Shown here piece after piece: positions 53,640-62,599 of a stretch of DNA of 64,000 nt; the first letter of the stretch is position 1, and each line of letters begins with the position of its first letter. The notes under the pieces are model-generated. The model worked only from the letters and a program-made list of their open reading frames with translations. It was not told the origin of the DNA and did no database searches. Source of the stretch: Celeribacter persicus (GTDB lineage: Bacteria; Pseudomonadota; Alphaproteobacteria; Rhodobacterales; Rhodobacteraceae); the NCBI RefSeq assembly GCF_003050785.1, contig NZ_QAOH01000009.1, forward strand, positions 80,598-144,597. Reading direction: 5' to 3'. The position numbers and the translations under genes were made by a program.

Positions 53640-53885
53640 TTATCCTTTCGCGCTCTGATCGCGGGCACAGACATCATCATAGCGCGTGATGTCGTCTTTA
53701 CTCACATAGAAGCCGGTCCGGATCTCGATCAAGACCATAGGCATTTTGCCGGGCTTTTCCAGACGATGCAACGCACCGGGCGGGATGTAAACCGGCTGGT
53801 TGTCGGCGACCGGTCTCACCTCGGTATCGACGGTGGTTGTGGCAATCCGAACCGATGAGAATGTCGGTGTCACACATTCCAGCAT
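53640..53885 (-). pseudogene. Truncated mannose-6-P isomerase/ManC C-terminal cupin (81 residues)
   Basis: An 81-residue ORF whose residues from about 20 to 70 match the last half of the cupin of type II phosphomannose isomerase/mannose-1-P guanylyltransferase: the QPVYIPPGALHRLEKPGKMP segment and then VLIEIRTGFY...DDITRYDD. The first half of the cupin, with the metal-binding His-x-His, and the nucleotidyltransferase domain are absent. A stop codon lies in frame 15 bases upstream of the ATG. It is therefore a remnant, or a protein with a new role. Six bases separate it from the phosphomannomutase gene. Confidence 0.65.
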
Positions 53886-53891
53886 ACCGTT

Positions 53892-53903
53892 TGAGACGTC
53901 TCA
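53892..53903. other. Perfect 12-bp palindrome upstream of the cupin fragment
   Basis: TGAGACGTCTCA is its own complement and lies in the 46-base gap between the glycosyltransferase and cupin-fragment genes. It may be a regulator site or a scar of rearrangement. Confidence 0.35.
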
Positions 53904-53931
53904 CAAACAGAAGTGCCGAAGGCGGTGCGTT

Positions 53932-54804
53932 CTAGGTGGGGAATGACTTCTGCTTTGCGTCCTTGCCGATCACGAAATTCCGCAGTGGTGACCCGTAAAG
54001 CCAGACAATCCAGCTTTGCGGCAAGATCCGCATGATAAAGCGCAGGACCGGAAAAACCGCTTGCGGCGAAAATAGCCTGCCGTTGGCGCGCAGCGCGCGG
54101 AAATACCAACTCATTTCCACCCATTCGCGTCGTGCGTCCTGGCGGCGCTTGAAGAAATTCTTGCCTGTGCGCCACTTGAACAACGTCTCGGGATGGTTCG
54201 ATATGCTGTGCCCCGCCCCGGTCAGGGTGACGAGGAAGGCCAAGTCTTCGCAAAGATAGGCGTCGGGATAACGCATCTTCGGATCCCGCAGGATTGTACG
54301 GCGGATGCAAAATGTCGGGTGCAGCACCGGGGTGATACGGCTCAGGCGGTGACGCGTTTCCTCTGGAGTGACCGGAAATTTCCGGGGGGCAAGTTCCTTG
54401 CCGTCATCGTCGATGTCGATCGCCTGACACCCGCAAAGCCCAAGGTCCGGCTCCGCACGCATGAGTTCGATCTGACGCTCGAACCGCGACGGCAGTGAAA
54501 TATCGTCCCCATCCATGCGGAAGACGAATTCCTCGTCTTCGAGAAGGTCGATAAGCCGATTGAGCGATCGTGCAAGTCCGAGGTTGGTTTCATTGTGCAG
54601 GACCTTATGGAAACGCGTTGCGTTTTGCTCCAGCCAGACTTCATGGCTTTCGGGCAGCGGGCCATCCACACACAGATAGACCCGGATCGTAGCCTCAAGA
54701 GTTTGATTTTCAAGCGAGCTGAGTGCCAGTTCGAAAGCATCGAGAGGATCGGCGCGGTAGAGGGTCATGATTACCGCGACGGGTTGAGCAATATTCTGCG
54801 TCAT
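53932..54804 (-). CDS. Glycosyltransferase family 2
   Basis: A 290-residue inverting transferase with the GT-A fold. The N-terminal VAVIMTLYRADPLDAFELAL, the LLEDEEFVFRMDGDDISLPS block (D-x-D as DGD) and the ED in LCEDLAFLVTL mark the family. A C-terminal hydrophobic stretch (FPVLRFIMRILPQSWIVWLY) could attach it to the membrane. It probably adds a sugar to a surface polysaccharide or lipid. AGGGG lies ahead of the start. It is 18 bases after a 59-codon ORF and upstream of the cupin fragment. Confidence 0.88.
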   Translation of the reverse strand: MTQNIAQPVAVIMTLYRADPLDAFELALSSLENQTLEATIRVYLCVDGPLPESHEVWLEQNATRFHKVLHNETNLGLARSLNRLIDLLEDEEFVFRMDGDDISLPSRFERQIELMRAEPDLGLCGCQAIDIDDDGKELAPRKFPVTPEETRHRLSRITPVLHPTFCIRRTILRDPKMRYPDAYLCEDLAFLVTLTGAGHSISNHPETLFKWRTGKNFFKRRQDARREWVEMSWYFRALRANGRLFSPQAVFPVLRFIMRILPQSWIVWLYGSPLRNFVIGKDAKQKSFPT

Positions 54805-54822
54805 GATCAGTCCCCTTTCGTG

Positions 54823-55002
54823 TTATGGCCCTGCAAACGACAAGTAGGGGCTCATGGACATTTGAACCCATTCTGAGCCGCCTGTAATGGCATGGGTGTC
54901 GAACTTCGCGACATCTTTTCGTGCGACTGCATCATGACCAAGAGCAACCCGCGCCATGTCGACAGGCATCGAATTTACGACTAACACAAGTGCGCGCGGC
55001 AT
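54823..55002 (-). CDS. Small protein, 59 residues, at the head of the glycosyltransferase operon
   Basis: A 59-codon ORF, starting MPRALVLVVNSMPVDMARVA and ending SPYLSFAGP. GAGGG lies eight to nine bases upstream, and it is followed by the glycosyltransferase start after 18 bases. No domain is recognised. The N-terminal LVLVVN looks like a beta strand, with the middle mixed. It fills most of the 380-base gap before the IclR gene, which would otherwise be empty. It may be a small regulator or a remnant of a longer polysaccharide gene. Confidence 0.5.
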   Translation of the reverse strand: MPRALVLVVNSMPVDMARVALGHDAVARKDVAKFDTHAITGGSEWVQMSMSPYLSFAGP

Positions 55003-55184
55003 GCACCGTTCCCTCGTTTATCGGCTCTTGCCCCAAGGGAGTGACACGATTCTGCACCGCAGCGCAACATGCGAAAGCCTTGATGGATGCGGCTGATACA
55101 ATTTGATGTCGGTCAGATCAGGACCGCTGCGATGCCGCATCGAACCGAAACTCGCCTTTTCCACAGTTTTACGGGCAGCCGCGC

Positions 55185-55991
55185 TTACTGGGCTTTGTAC
55201 GGGATATGTCCGGTGACGGGATTGACGGCGCGACCGATCTCTTCCGCCGCCTCCTGCATGACCGACAGGATCCACTTTTCCCGCGCGGCGTCGATGCGTT
55301 CGAGAACGGCGGAGAGACCGATGGCGGCGATGGTCTTGCCGGTTTCCGAGCGCACCGGAACCGCAAGGCCGAAGACATCCTGAAATATCTCGCCAGGGTC
55401 GCGGGCATAGCCATCGCGCTGGACCTGACCAATGGCGGTGCGCAGTGCCAACTCATCGAGGAAATAAGGACCGATCAGGACTTGCCGGTTGGCTTCGATC
55501 ACATGGGTCGCCTCATTGTCGTCGAGCGCCGCCAGAAGACACAGGCTACTGGACCCCAGGCCCAGGGGTGCGGTCGCGCCGACATTGGAATAGATCGTGC
55601 GGGCGGTGAATGTGCCTTCGGCGCGGGCCGCACACATCGCCAGCGTGTCCTGTGCAATCACCAGTGCGGTGGAGCAGCCGGTCGCCTGCGCCACCCGGCG
55701 CAGCGGGCGTTGCGCAACTTTGTGCAAGGGATCGGCCTCGAACGCGGCAGCGGCAAAGAACAGCGCGCCACGCCCGATCCGGTAGCGTTTCGCCTCATTT
55801 TCGACCAGCCCGTGTTTTTCGAGCGCCTGCAACTGCCGGTACAGCGTCGCTTGCGTGAGACCCGTGTGCTTGGACAGCTCTCGTGCGGTGAGGCCGGTGC
55901 TTTGCGATGTCGCGATGATCCGCATGAGACCAATGGCGCGATCAAGGGCCTGTGTGCCAGAAGCCTGTGTTCGCGAGGCGGTTTTGCTCAT
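55185..55991 (-). CDS. IclR family transcriptional regulator
   Basis: A 268-residue repressor/activator. The winged-helix N-terminal domain shows LTARELSKHTGLTQATLYRQ (residues 33-52), and the effector-binding domain follows with the conserved GLGSSSLCLLAAL stretch and the C-terminal AAIGLSAVLERID. It is divergent from the FAD-dependent oxidoreductase gene across an AT-rich region with inverted and direct repeats, so it probably controls that gene and itself. AAGGAG precedes the start. Confidence 0.92.
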   Translation of the reverse strand: MSKTASRTQASGTQALDRAIGLMRIIATSQSTGLTARELSKHTGLTQATLYRQLQALEKHGLVENEAKRYRIGRGALFFAAAAFEADPLHKVAQRPLRRVAQATGCSTALVIAQDTLAMCAARAEGTFTARTIYSNVGATAPLGLGSSSLCLLAALDDNEATHVIEANRQVLIGPYFLDELALRTAIGQVQRDGYARDPGEIFQDVFGLAVPVRSETGKTIAAIGLSAVLERIDAAREKWILSVMQEAAEEIGRAVNPVTGHIPYKAQ

Positions 55992-56052
55992 TTGTCGGGC
56001 TCCTTGATGACGGATCAGTGAGAGTAAATTGTATTTATTAGGATAAAATCAT

Positions 56053-56092
56053 CATAATATGAGAAATAATATAATTATTATCATTATATGAA
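56053..56092. promoter_or_regulatory. AT-rich operator-like region between IclR and oxidoreductase genes
   Basis: Two copies of TCATNATATGA (56053-56063 and 56082-56092) flank a 15-base inverted repeat, AATAAT-ATA-ATTATT (56066-56080). The divergent gap is clearly AT-rich compared with its neighbours. It is the natural candidate for IclR binding. Confidence 0.45.
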
Positions 56093-56180
56093 TTAAAATT
56101 CTTATCTTACGTCAGTTTTCTCTTAGGGTGACGGAAAATCACTTCCCGGCATAGATCGGGCCGACTGTCAGAGGCTGCAC

Positions 56181-57485
56181 ATGCGCATCACCATGGATCC
56201 CGTCGCTGGAAATGAATATTTGCCCGCGCGCAGCGACGTTGTCGTGATCGGCGGCGGGATCATCGGCGTCAGCACGGCGCTGTTTCTCGCCGAGCGCGGC
56301 GTCTCTGTCACGCTTTGCGAAAAGGGTATCATCGGGGCGGAGCAATCAGGCCGCAACTGGGGCTGGTGTCGGACCATGGGGCGCGATGCGGCGGAGATCC
56401 CGCTAACCGTCGAAAGCCTCAAGCTCTGGCGGCAGATGAATGAGATCACCGGGCTGGAAACCGGGTTTCGCGAACGTGGTACGCTTTATCTGCTTGATGG
56501 GGAAAAGGCGCTTGCGTCCTATGAGGGTTGGATGGGGTCCGCACGCGCGCATGCGCTTTCGGCGCGGTTCATCGAGGGCTCCGAGATCGCCGTTCTCCTT
56601 CCGGGCCTTACAAAGCCTTGGAAACGTGCGCTCTACACGCCCACGGATGGCACGGCCGAACCGTTCAAGGCTGTGCCCGCCATGGCTCGCGCTGCGCAGA
56701 AGAAAGGCGCGGTGATCCTGCAACACTGTGCCGTGCGCGGGGTCGAGACCCAGGCAGGGGCGATTTCCGCCGTTGTGACAGAGCGGGGTACGATCCGCTG
56801 CGGGTCCGTGGTTTTGGCAGGTGGCGCGTGGTCGCGTCTCTTCGCCGGCAATCTCGGGCTGAATTTCCCGACCCTGCCGGTGATCAACACGGTGATGCGC
56901 ACATCGCCCGACGAGAGCCTGCCCGATCTTGCCGTGGGCGGACCGGATTTCGCATTTCGTCGCCGTCTCGACGGGGGCTATTCGGTGGCGATCCGCAATG
57001 ACAACCTCGCGCCCCTGACCCTCGACAGTTTCCGGCTGTTCTTTGATTTCCTGCCGACCGCTTTGAAGTCGATGCATGAATATCGTCTGGGTCTGACGTC
57101 CTATTTCTTCGAGGACTGGAAGCGTGCGCGCCATTGGAAAAACGATGAGGTCACGCCCTTCGAACTGATGCGCACGCTCGATCCGAAACCCGTCAAGCGT
57201 GATTTGAAAAACGCCTGGGCCAACACGATCAAAGCTTATCCGGCCTTTGGAAAGCTCAAGATGACGCAAAGCTGGGCGGGGCTGATCGACGCTACGCCCG
57301 ATGCGGTGCCGGTGATTTCCGAAGTGCCGAAATTGCCGAATTTCTACATCGCCTCGGGCTTTTCCGGCCATGGCTTCGGTACGGGACCGGGGGCGGGGCA
57401 TCTGATGGCGGATATCGTGACGGGCGCGACACCCATTGTCGATCCTTCGCCATTTCGTCTCACCCGCTTCCGCCGCGCGGCGTAG
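56181..57485 (+). CDS. FAD-dependent oxidoreductase (DAO family, D-amino acid dehydrogenase-like)
   Basis: A 434-residue flavoenzyme with the dinucleotide motif VVVIGGGIIGVSTALFLAE (residues 20-38), the GRNWGWCRT segment after it, and the C-terminal GFSGHGFGTGPGAGHL FAD contact. The family oxidises N-methyl or amino groups of amino acids (D-amino acids, sarcosine, and so on). The substrate is not predictable. AGAGG lies ahead. It is convergent with the M23 gene (one base between stops) and divergent from IclR. Confidence 0.88.
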   Translation: MRITMDPVAGNEYLPARSDVVVIGGGIIGVSTALFLAERGVSVTLCEKGIIGAEQSGRNWGWCRTMGRDAAEIPLTVESLKLWRQMNEITGLETGFRERGTLYLLDGEKALASYEGWMGSARAHALSARFIEGSEIAVLLPGLTKPWKRALYTPTDGTAEPFKAVPAMARAAQKKGAVILQHCAVRGVETQAGAISAVVTERGTIRCGSVVLAGGAWSRLFAGNLGLNFPTLPVINTVMRTSPDESLPDLAVGGPDFAFRRRLDGGYSVAIRNDNLAPLTLDSFRLFFDFLPTALKSMHEYRLGLTSYFFEDWKRARHWKNDEVTPFELMRTLDPKPVKRDLKNAWANTIKAYPAFGKLKMTQSWAGLIDATPDAVPVISEVPKLPNFYIASGFSGHGFGTGPGAGHLMADIVTGATPIVDPSPFRLTRFRRAA

Positions 57486-57486
57486 C

Positions 57487-58410
57487 TCAGAGTCGGAAAG
57501 CCCGCGTGGGCAGGCGGAGGATCAGGTTCGGGTCGGGGGAAATCTGCGACCAGACCGGCCAGAGGCTATCATGCCCGACGCCGTAGAAATTACCGCCAGT
57601 TTGCGAGAGTAGGCTGGTGATCACCTGAAAATGCAGATGCGGTGCCCAGCCGCCGTTTTCATGCCAGTCCCCCAGAGGGGCGATGCGTTGTCCGGCGGTG
57701 ATTTCCATGCCCTCCATGACGACGGGTTGCCCGAGATGGCCGTAGAGCGTCCAGAAGGGTGTCCCTTCAGGCGTTTCATGTTCGAGGATGAGCGTGTGGC
57801 CGTAATCGAGCGGATCGGCATTATACGCGGCACGATGTACCCGGCCGGGAAGTGGCGCATGGATTGCCGTGCCCGCCGGGGCGAAAATGTCGATACCGAG
57901 ATGGCGCGACCGTGGTTCCGGTCCGGAAGCGTCGCGATACTGATCGGCGAGATAGACCGCACGTTTCTCGCCATAAAGCCCGTAGCCATAGAGCATTTTT
58001 CCAGAGGCGAGCGCCGCGAACCAAGCGTCAAACGCCCGGTCGGAAAAGGCGGGCATCCCGGGACGGTCCGAGGGCAGGGCGGTGAGTGCGGTATCAAGCG
58101 GGTCAGGCCACATCGCAGGGGCGACCTCTGCGTTGTTTAGGTAGTTCTGAATTGCATCGGCGGCAGGGATAGGCATATGGCCCGCCGCATAGCGAATGAC
58201 AGCGGTGAGAAATCCGGCATCAAGCCGGTCGAGGCGGTCGGCCAGTGCCTCCCCAGCCTCGCGTCGAAGTCGCTGAAGGAGCGTGTCGGCCTCTGTTTCA
58301 CTGATCTGGATGCCGTCAAGTGCGCGCAAAAGAGCCTGATGCAAGTCATCCGCATGGGCAAGTTCTGCGGCGAGCGTGCAGGGGAAGTCTGTCATAGGTC
58401 TGCGGTTCAT
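57487..58410 (-). CDS. M23 family metallopeptidase-like protein without a signal peptide
   Basis: A 307-residue protein with an N-terminal helical domain (about 1-150) and a C-terminal LytM/M23 domain: RHLGIDIFAPAGTAIHAP (H-x-x-x-D zinc pair), then YGHTLILEH, and HLHFQV. The canonical zinc ligands are thus present. No signal peptide or TM is seen, although M23 peptidases usually work on peptidoglycan. A cytoplasmic peptidase, or export by another route, is possible. The start at 58410 has AGGGT upstream; a longer frame adds 14 residues. It is convergent with the FAD gene. Confidence 0.82.
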   Translation of the reverse strand: MNRRPMTDFPCTLAAELAHADDLHQALLRALDGIQISETEADTLLQRLRREAGEALADRLDRLDAGFLTAVIRYAAGHMPIPAADAIQNYLNNAEVAPAMWPDPLDTALTALPSDRPGMPAFSDRAFDAWFAALASGKMLYGYGLYGEKRAVYLADQYRDASGPEPRSRHLGIDIFAPAGTAIHAPLPGRVHRAAYNADPLDYGHTLILEHETPEGTPFWTLYGHLGQPVVMEGMEITAGQRIAPLGDWHENGGWAPHLHFQVITSLLSQTGGNFYGVGHDSLWPVWSQISPDPNLILRLPTRAFRL

Positions 58411-58450
58411 GGTGGTACCCTGACCGATTGACCGGGTAGAGGCCAGAGAC

Positions 58451-58476
58451 AAAAAGGCCCTCCGAAGAGGGCCTTT
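58451..58476 (-). terminator. Intrinsic terminator with TTCG tetraloop after the CoA-transferase gene
   Basis: On the minus strand AAAGGCCCTC-TTCG-GAGGGCCTTT then TT. Perfect 10-bp stem with a stable tetraloop, lying just after the CoA-transferase stop. Confidence 0.9.
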
Positions 58477-58480
58477 GAGC

Positions 58481-60076
<1,596 letters not shown>

Positions 60077-60141
60077 TTATTGCGCGCACTATGCGCGTGG
60101 CGCGGGGGGCTTCCAGCCCAATTGATGAGATTTCTGCGGAA

Positions 60142-60170
60142 GCATACCCGGTATGCATCTGTGCACAGAT
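60142..60170. promoter_or_regulatory. Two adjacent inverted repeats upstream of the CoA-transferase gene
   Basis: GCATAC-CCG-GTATGC (60142-60156) is followed directly by the perfect palindrome ATCTGTGCACAGAT (60157-60170). TGTGCACA occurs again at 60258-60265. All are in the 321-base gap that has no gene. Confidence 0.4.
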
Positions 60171-60183
60171 TTTTGAATCAATA

Positions 60184-60242
60184 TTTGCAATAAGTATTTG
60201 GGATGGACAATTTGCAAACAGTTTTTGGCAATAATATGCAAA
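60184..60242. promoter_or_regulatory. Cluster of TTTGCAAA-like boxes (possible ScfR-type operator)
   Basis: TTTGCAAT (60184-60191), a perfect TTTGCAAA (60211-60218), TTGGCAAT (60225-60232) and TATGCAAA (60235-60242) lie within 59 bases, 190-250 bases upstream of the CoA-transferase start. TTTGCAAA pairs are the operator of PccR in Rhodobacter sphaeroides, an ScfR regulator (with RamB and MccR) of short-chain acyl-CoA metabolism. Confidence 0.45.
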
Positions 60243-60271
60243 CTGAAAGCTTCGACCTGTGCACATGAAAA

Positions 60272-60294
60272 CGGGCCCGTCGTAAACGGGCCCG
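60272..60294 (-). terminator. Intrinsic terminator after the small basic-protein gene
   Basis: On the minus strand CGGGCCCG, seven bases, CGGGCCCG (each arm self-complementary), followed by TTTTC. Lies 23 bases after the stop of the 62-residue ORF. Confidence 0.75.
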
Positions 60295-60316
60295 AACCAG
60301 ACGGAACTGTATCGAC

Positions 60317-60505
60317 TCAGGCGCTACGACCGCGGTCGATCCGCAGGAATTGTTTCACGCGCGATGCGGCTTTCGAATCTTTGCGGGCGCGATCCATTTT
60401 GTCCCAAATCCGGGCGCGGGAAGCACCGCGATCAAGGGCAAGAAAATGGATGAGGCGATTATTGCCGGGTGCACGATGCGACGTGTCGGTAATATGGCGT
60501 GTCAT
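60317..60505 (-). CDS. Small basic protein, 62 residues
   Basis: A 62-residue protein starting MTRHITDTSHRAPGNNRL, with about 16 Arg/Lys against 6 Asp and no Glu. A strong ribosome binding site (AAGGAGG) lies nine bases upstream of the ATG, and an intrinsic terminator follows the stop. No TM or signal is seen. The charge and length suggest a nucleic acid or ribosome-binding protein. The longer frame at 60541 is unsupported. No family is recognised. Confidence 0.65.
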   Translation of the reverse strand: MTRHITDTSHRAPGNNRLIHFLALDRGASRARIWDKMDRARKDSKAASRVKQFLRIDRGRSA

Positions 60506-60599
60506 GATTTTCCTCCTTCTTTCCAGATCACAGTATAACATGAAATGCGCGACAGGTCCCGTATCCAGATCAAATTGGTCAAAGATCTGTGACTGGGCG

Positions 60600-61811
60600 T
60601 CAAATGCGCCCGTGCCGTCCCTGCCAGCGATGGAGGATCACGCCGCCGATCAGGACGATCACCAGCGACAGCAGAAATGGCGCTCCGGGCAGGTAGTACA
60701 CTGTGTCGGGACGGGTGAAGGTGGCGAAAATCTCGGTCATCACCAAGGGACTCACGATGGTGGCGAGGGCGGCGATGGACCCGGTGACGCCCTGCAACTC
60801 GCCCTGCTGATCGTCGGGGGTGGCGCTGCTCATCATGGATTGCAGCGCCGGGATGGAGATCGCGGAAATGCCGGAGAGCACGGACATGATCCAGACCAGC
60901 GGCACGCTAGCCGTGAGGCCGAAGGTGATGAAGACCAGAGCGTCGAGGAGGATGCCTCCCATCGCCACGCGATAGGCGCCGAAGCGCTTGACCAGTGGCC
61001 CGACCAGAACCGCCTGTGCCAGTCCCATAGTCGCGCCAAAGGCGAAAAGCGTGAGCCCGATGGTGGCGGTGTCGAATCCGAACCGTTCCTCTGTGTAAAA
61101 CGACCAGACCGCCGGGTAGACGAAATAGGCGGTCTCGTAGAGGGCAAAGACAGCGAGCAGACCGGCGAGGCCCTTGAGCCGACCAATGGCGCGAAAGGCA
61201 CCGAAGGGATTGGCTCGATACCATGAGAAGGCGCGGCGTTTTTCCGGCGCAAGGCTTTCGGGCATGACGATCAGGCCGAAGAGCATGTTGAGACCGGCAA
61301 CCCCGGCGGCGGCATAGAAGGGAGCGCGCGTGTCCACGGTGGCAAGCATCCCGCCAATCACCGGCCCGAGTGCGAAGCCAATGCCAAGAGCCGCGTGAAT
61401 ATAGCCGAAATTGCGCGCGCGCTCTTCGGGTTTGGAAATATCTGCCATGAATGCGGCGGCCGTGCCAGGCGTGGCTGCCGAAACTCCGGCGATCAGCCGT
61501 CCGATGAGCAAGAGCCATATGGTATGCGCCCGCGCCATGATCAGATAGTCAATCATCATCACGAAGAGCGCTGCGATCAGCACAGGTTTGCGCCCGAAGC
61601 GATCAGATAGATTGCCGACAAAAGGCCCGAAGAAAAACTGCATCACGGCAAAGCCCGTCGCCAGAACCCCACCCCAAAGCGCGGCGTCGGCGAGTGTCTG
61701 GCCGGTTAGTTCCCGGATCAGCGTCGGGAGCACCGGAAAGATCAGCCCGATGCCCATGCCGTCGATCAGCACGGTGGTGACAATGAAAATCAGCGGCAGA
61801 TTGCGGGGCAT
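60600..61811 (-). CDS. MFS transporter, TetA/DHA1 type
   Basis: A 403-residue inner-membrane drug:proton antiporter-type protein with 12 helices. Motif A is GPFVGNLSDRFGRKPVLIAA between TM2 and TM3, and the GALGPVIGG-like motif C (FALGPVIGGML) in TM5. The pattern is that of the TetA(class)/multidrug branch, common in environmental bacteria without proven tetracycline efflux. AGGA lies ahead of the start; a longer frame is not supported. No TetR regulator is adjacent. Confidence 0.88.
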   Translation of the reverse strand: MPRNLPLIFIVTTVLIDGMGIGLIFPVLPTLIRELTGQTLADAALWGGVLATGFAVMQFFFGPFVGNLSDRFGRKPVLIAALFVMMIDYLIMARAHTIWLLLIGRLIAGVSAATPGTAAAFMADISKPEERARNFGYIHAALGIGFALGPVIGGMLATVDTRAPFYAAAGVAGLNMLFGLIVMPESLAPEKRRAFSWYRANPFGAFRAIGRLKGLAGLLAVFALYETAYFVYPAVWSFYTEERFGFDTATIGLTLFAFGATMGLAQAVLVGPLVKRFGAYRVAMGGILLDALVFITFGLTASVPLVWIMSVLSGISAISIPALQSMMSSATPDDQQGELQGVTGSIAALATIVSPLVMTEIFATFTRPDTVYYLPGAPFLLSLVIVLIGGVILHRWQGRHGRI

Positions 61812-61864
61812 GGGGCGTTTCCTGAAAACAACTCCGCCTTTGTGGCCTGTCGGATTGCGGCTGT

Positions 61865-62599
61865 CTATCTGGTTTGGTGCAAAATCCGGTCTAGCGTGTC
61901 GGCCAGCCGCTCGGGCTGGGCGAAATAAGGAGAATGCCCAGAGGACAGGGAATGTACTGTTCCCTCGGGCCAGCCCGCGCACATCTTGCGTTGCTCAACG
62001 GGCGGGATCACACGGTCGTTTTCGCAGATCACATAGTGACGGGGCAGGGCGCGCGAGGCCTCGGTCACACGCAGCGGGGTCTCCTGCGGGCGGATCGCCT
62101 GCGGGCCGAGATGCGCCCGGACATAGGTTTTCGCCTCATCGGAGCAATCGTGGCAAAGCGCCTCGACACCGGCGTTGGATTTGAAACGAAAGGCCAGCCC
62201 GTCGGCGGTCTTTTCGATCAGCCCCAGCACCGGATGGTCCGACGCGGCGCGGCGCATATCGCCGAGGCTCATCCCGTCCTTTGGCACATAGGCGCAGAGA
62301 TAGATAAGCGATGCGATCCGCTCGGGCGCGGCCTCGGCGGCGGCGGTGATCGCGTAACCTCCGGCGGAATGGCCGACCAGCATCACGGGGCTATTGCCGT
62401 GCGCGGCGATGTCGGCAAGGACCGCGTCGCGGTAGCTGTCGAGGGTGATCTCCGCATAAGGAGTCTTGTCCATGCCATGAGACGGCAGGTCGAGGGCGCG
62501 TGCGTTGATCCCGCGCCTGTGCAATTCCGCCAGAAGATCGCGCCAACACCATGCGCCGTGGGCGGAGCCATGGATCAAAAGGATCGCAGGATCAGTCAT
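61865..62599 (-). CDS. Alpha/beta hydrolase (salicylate/methyl-esterase-like)
   Basis: A 244-residue hydrolase of the small esterase type related to plant methylesterases and hydroxynitrile lyases. It shows LLIHGSAHGAWCWRDLL (oxyanion), the nucleophile VGHSAGGYAI, an acid in the CENDRVIP segment and His in LSSGHSPYFAQPE. Its start lies inside the upstream enol-lactonase gene (8-base overlap), so it is co-translated. The long frame starting in the histidine-rich tail of that gene is not used. Confidence 0.85.
   Translation of the reverse strand: MTDPAILLIHGSAHGAWCWRDLLAELHRRGINARALDLPSHGMDKTPYAEITLDSYRDAVLADIAAHGNSPVMLVGHSAGGYAITAAAEAAPERIASLIYLCAYVPKDGMSLGDMRRAASDHPVLGLIEKTADGLAFRFKSNAGVEALCHDCSDEAKTYVRAHLGPQAIRPQETPLRVTEASRALPRHYVICENDRVIPPVEQRKMCAGWPEGTVHSLSSGHSPYFAQPERLADTLDRILHQTR

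Noticed and set aside
60600..61811. MFS gene as a tetracycline resistance determinant
   Set aside because: The motif pattern is that of the general DHA1 group. No TetR partner, mobile element or class-defining TetA feature is seen.
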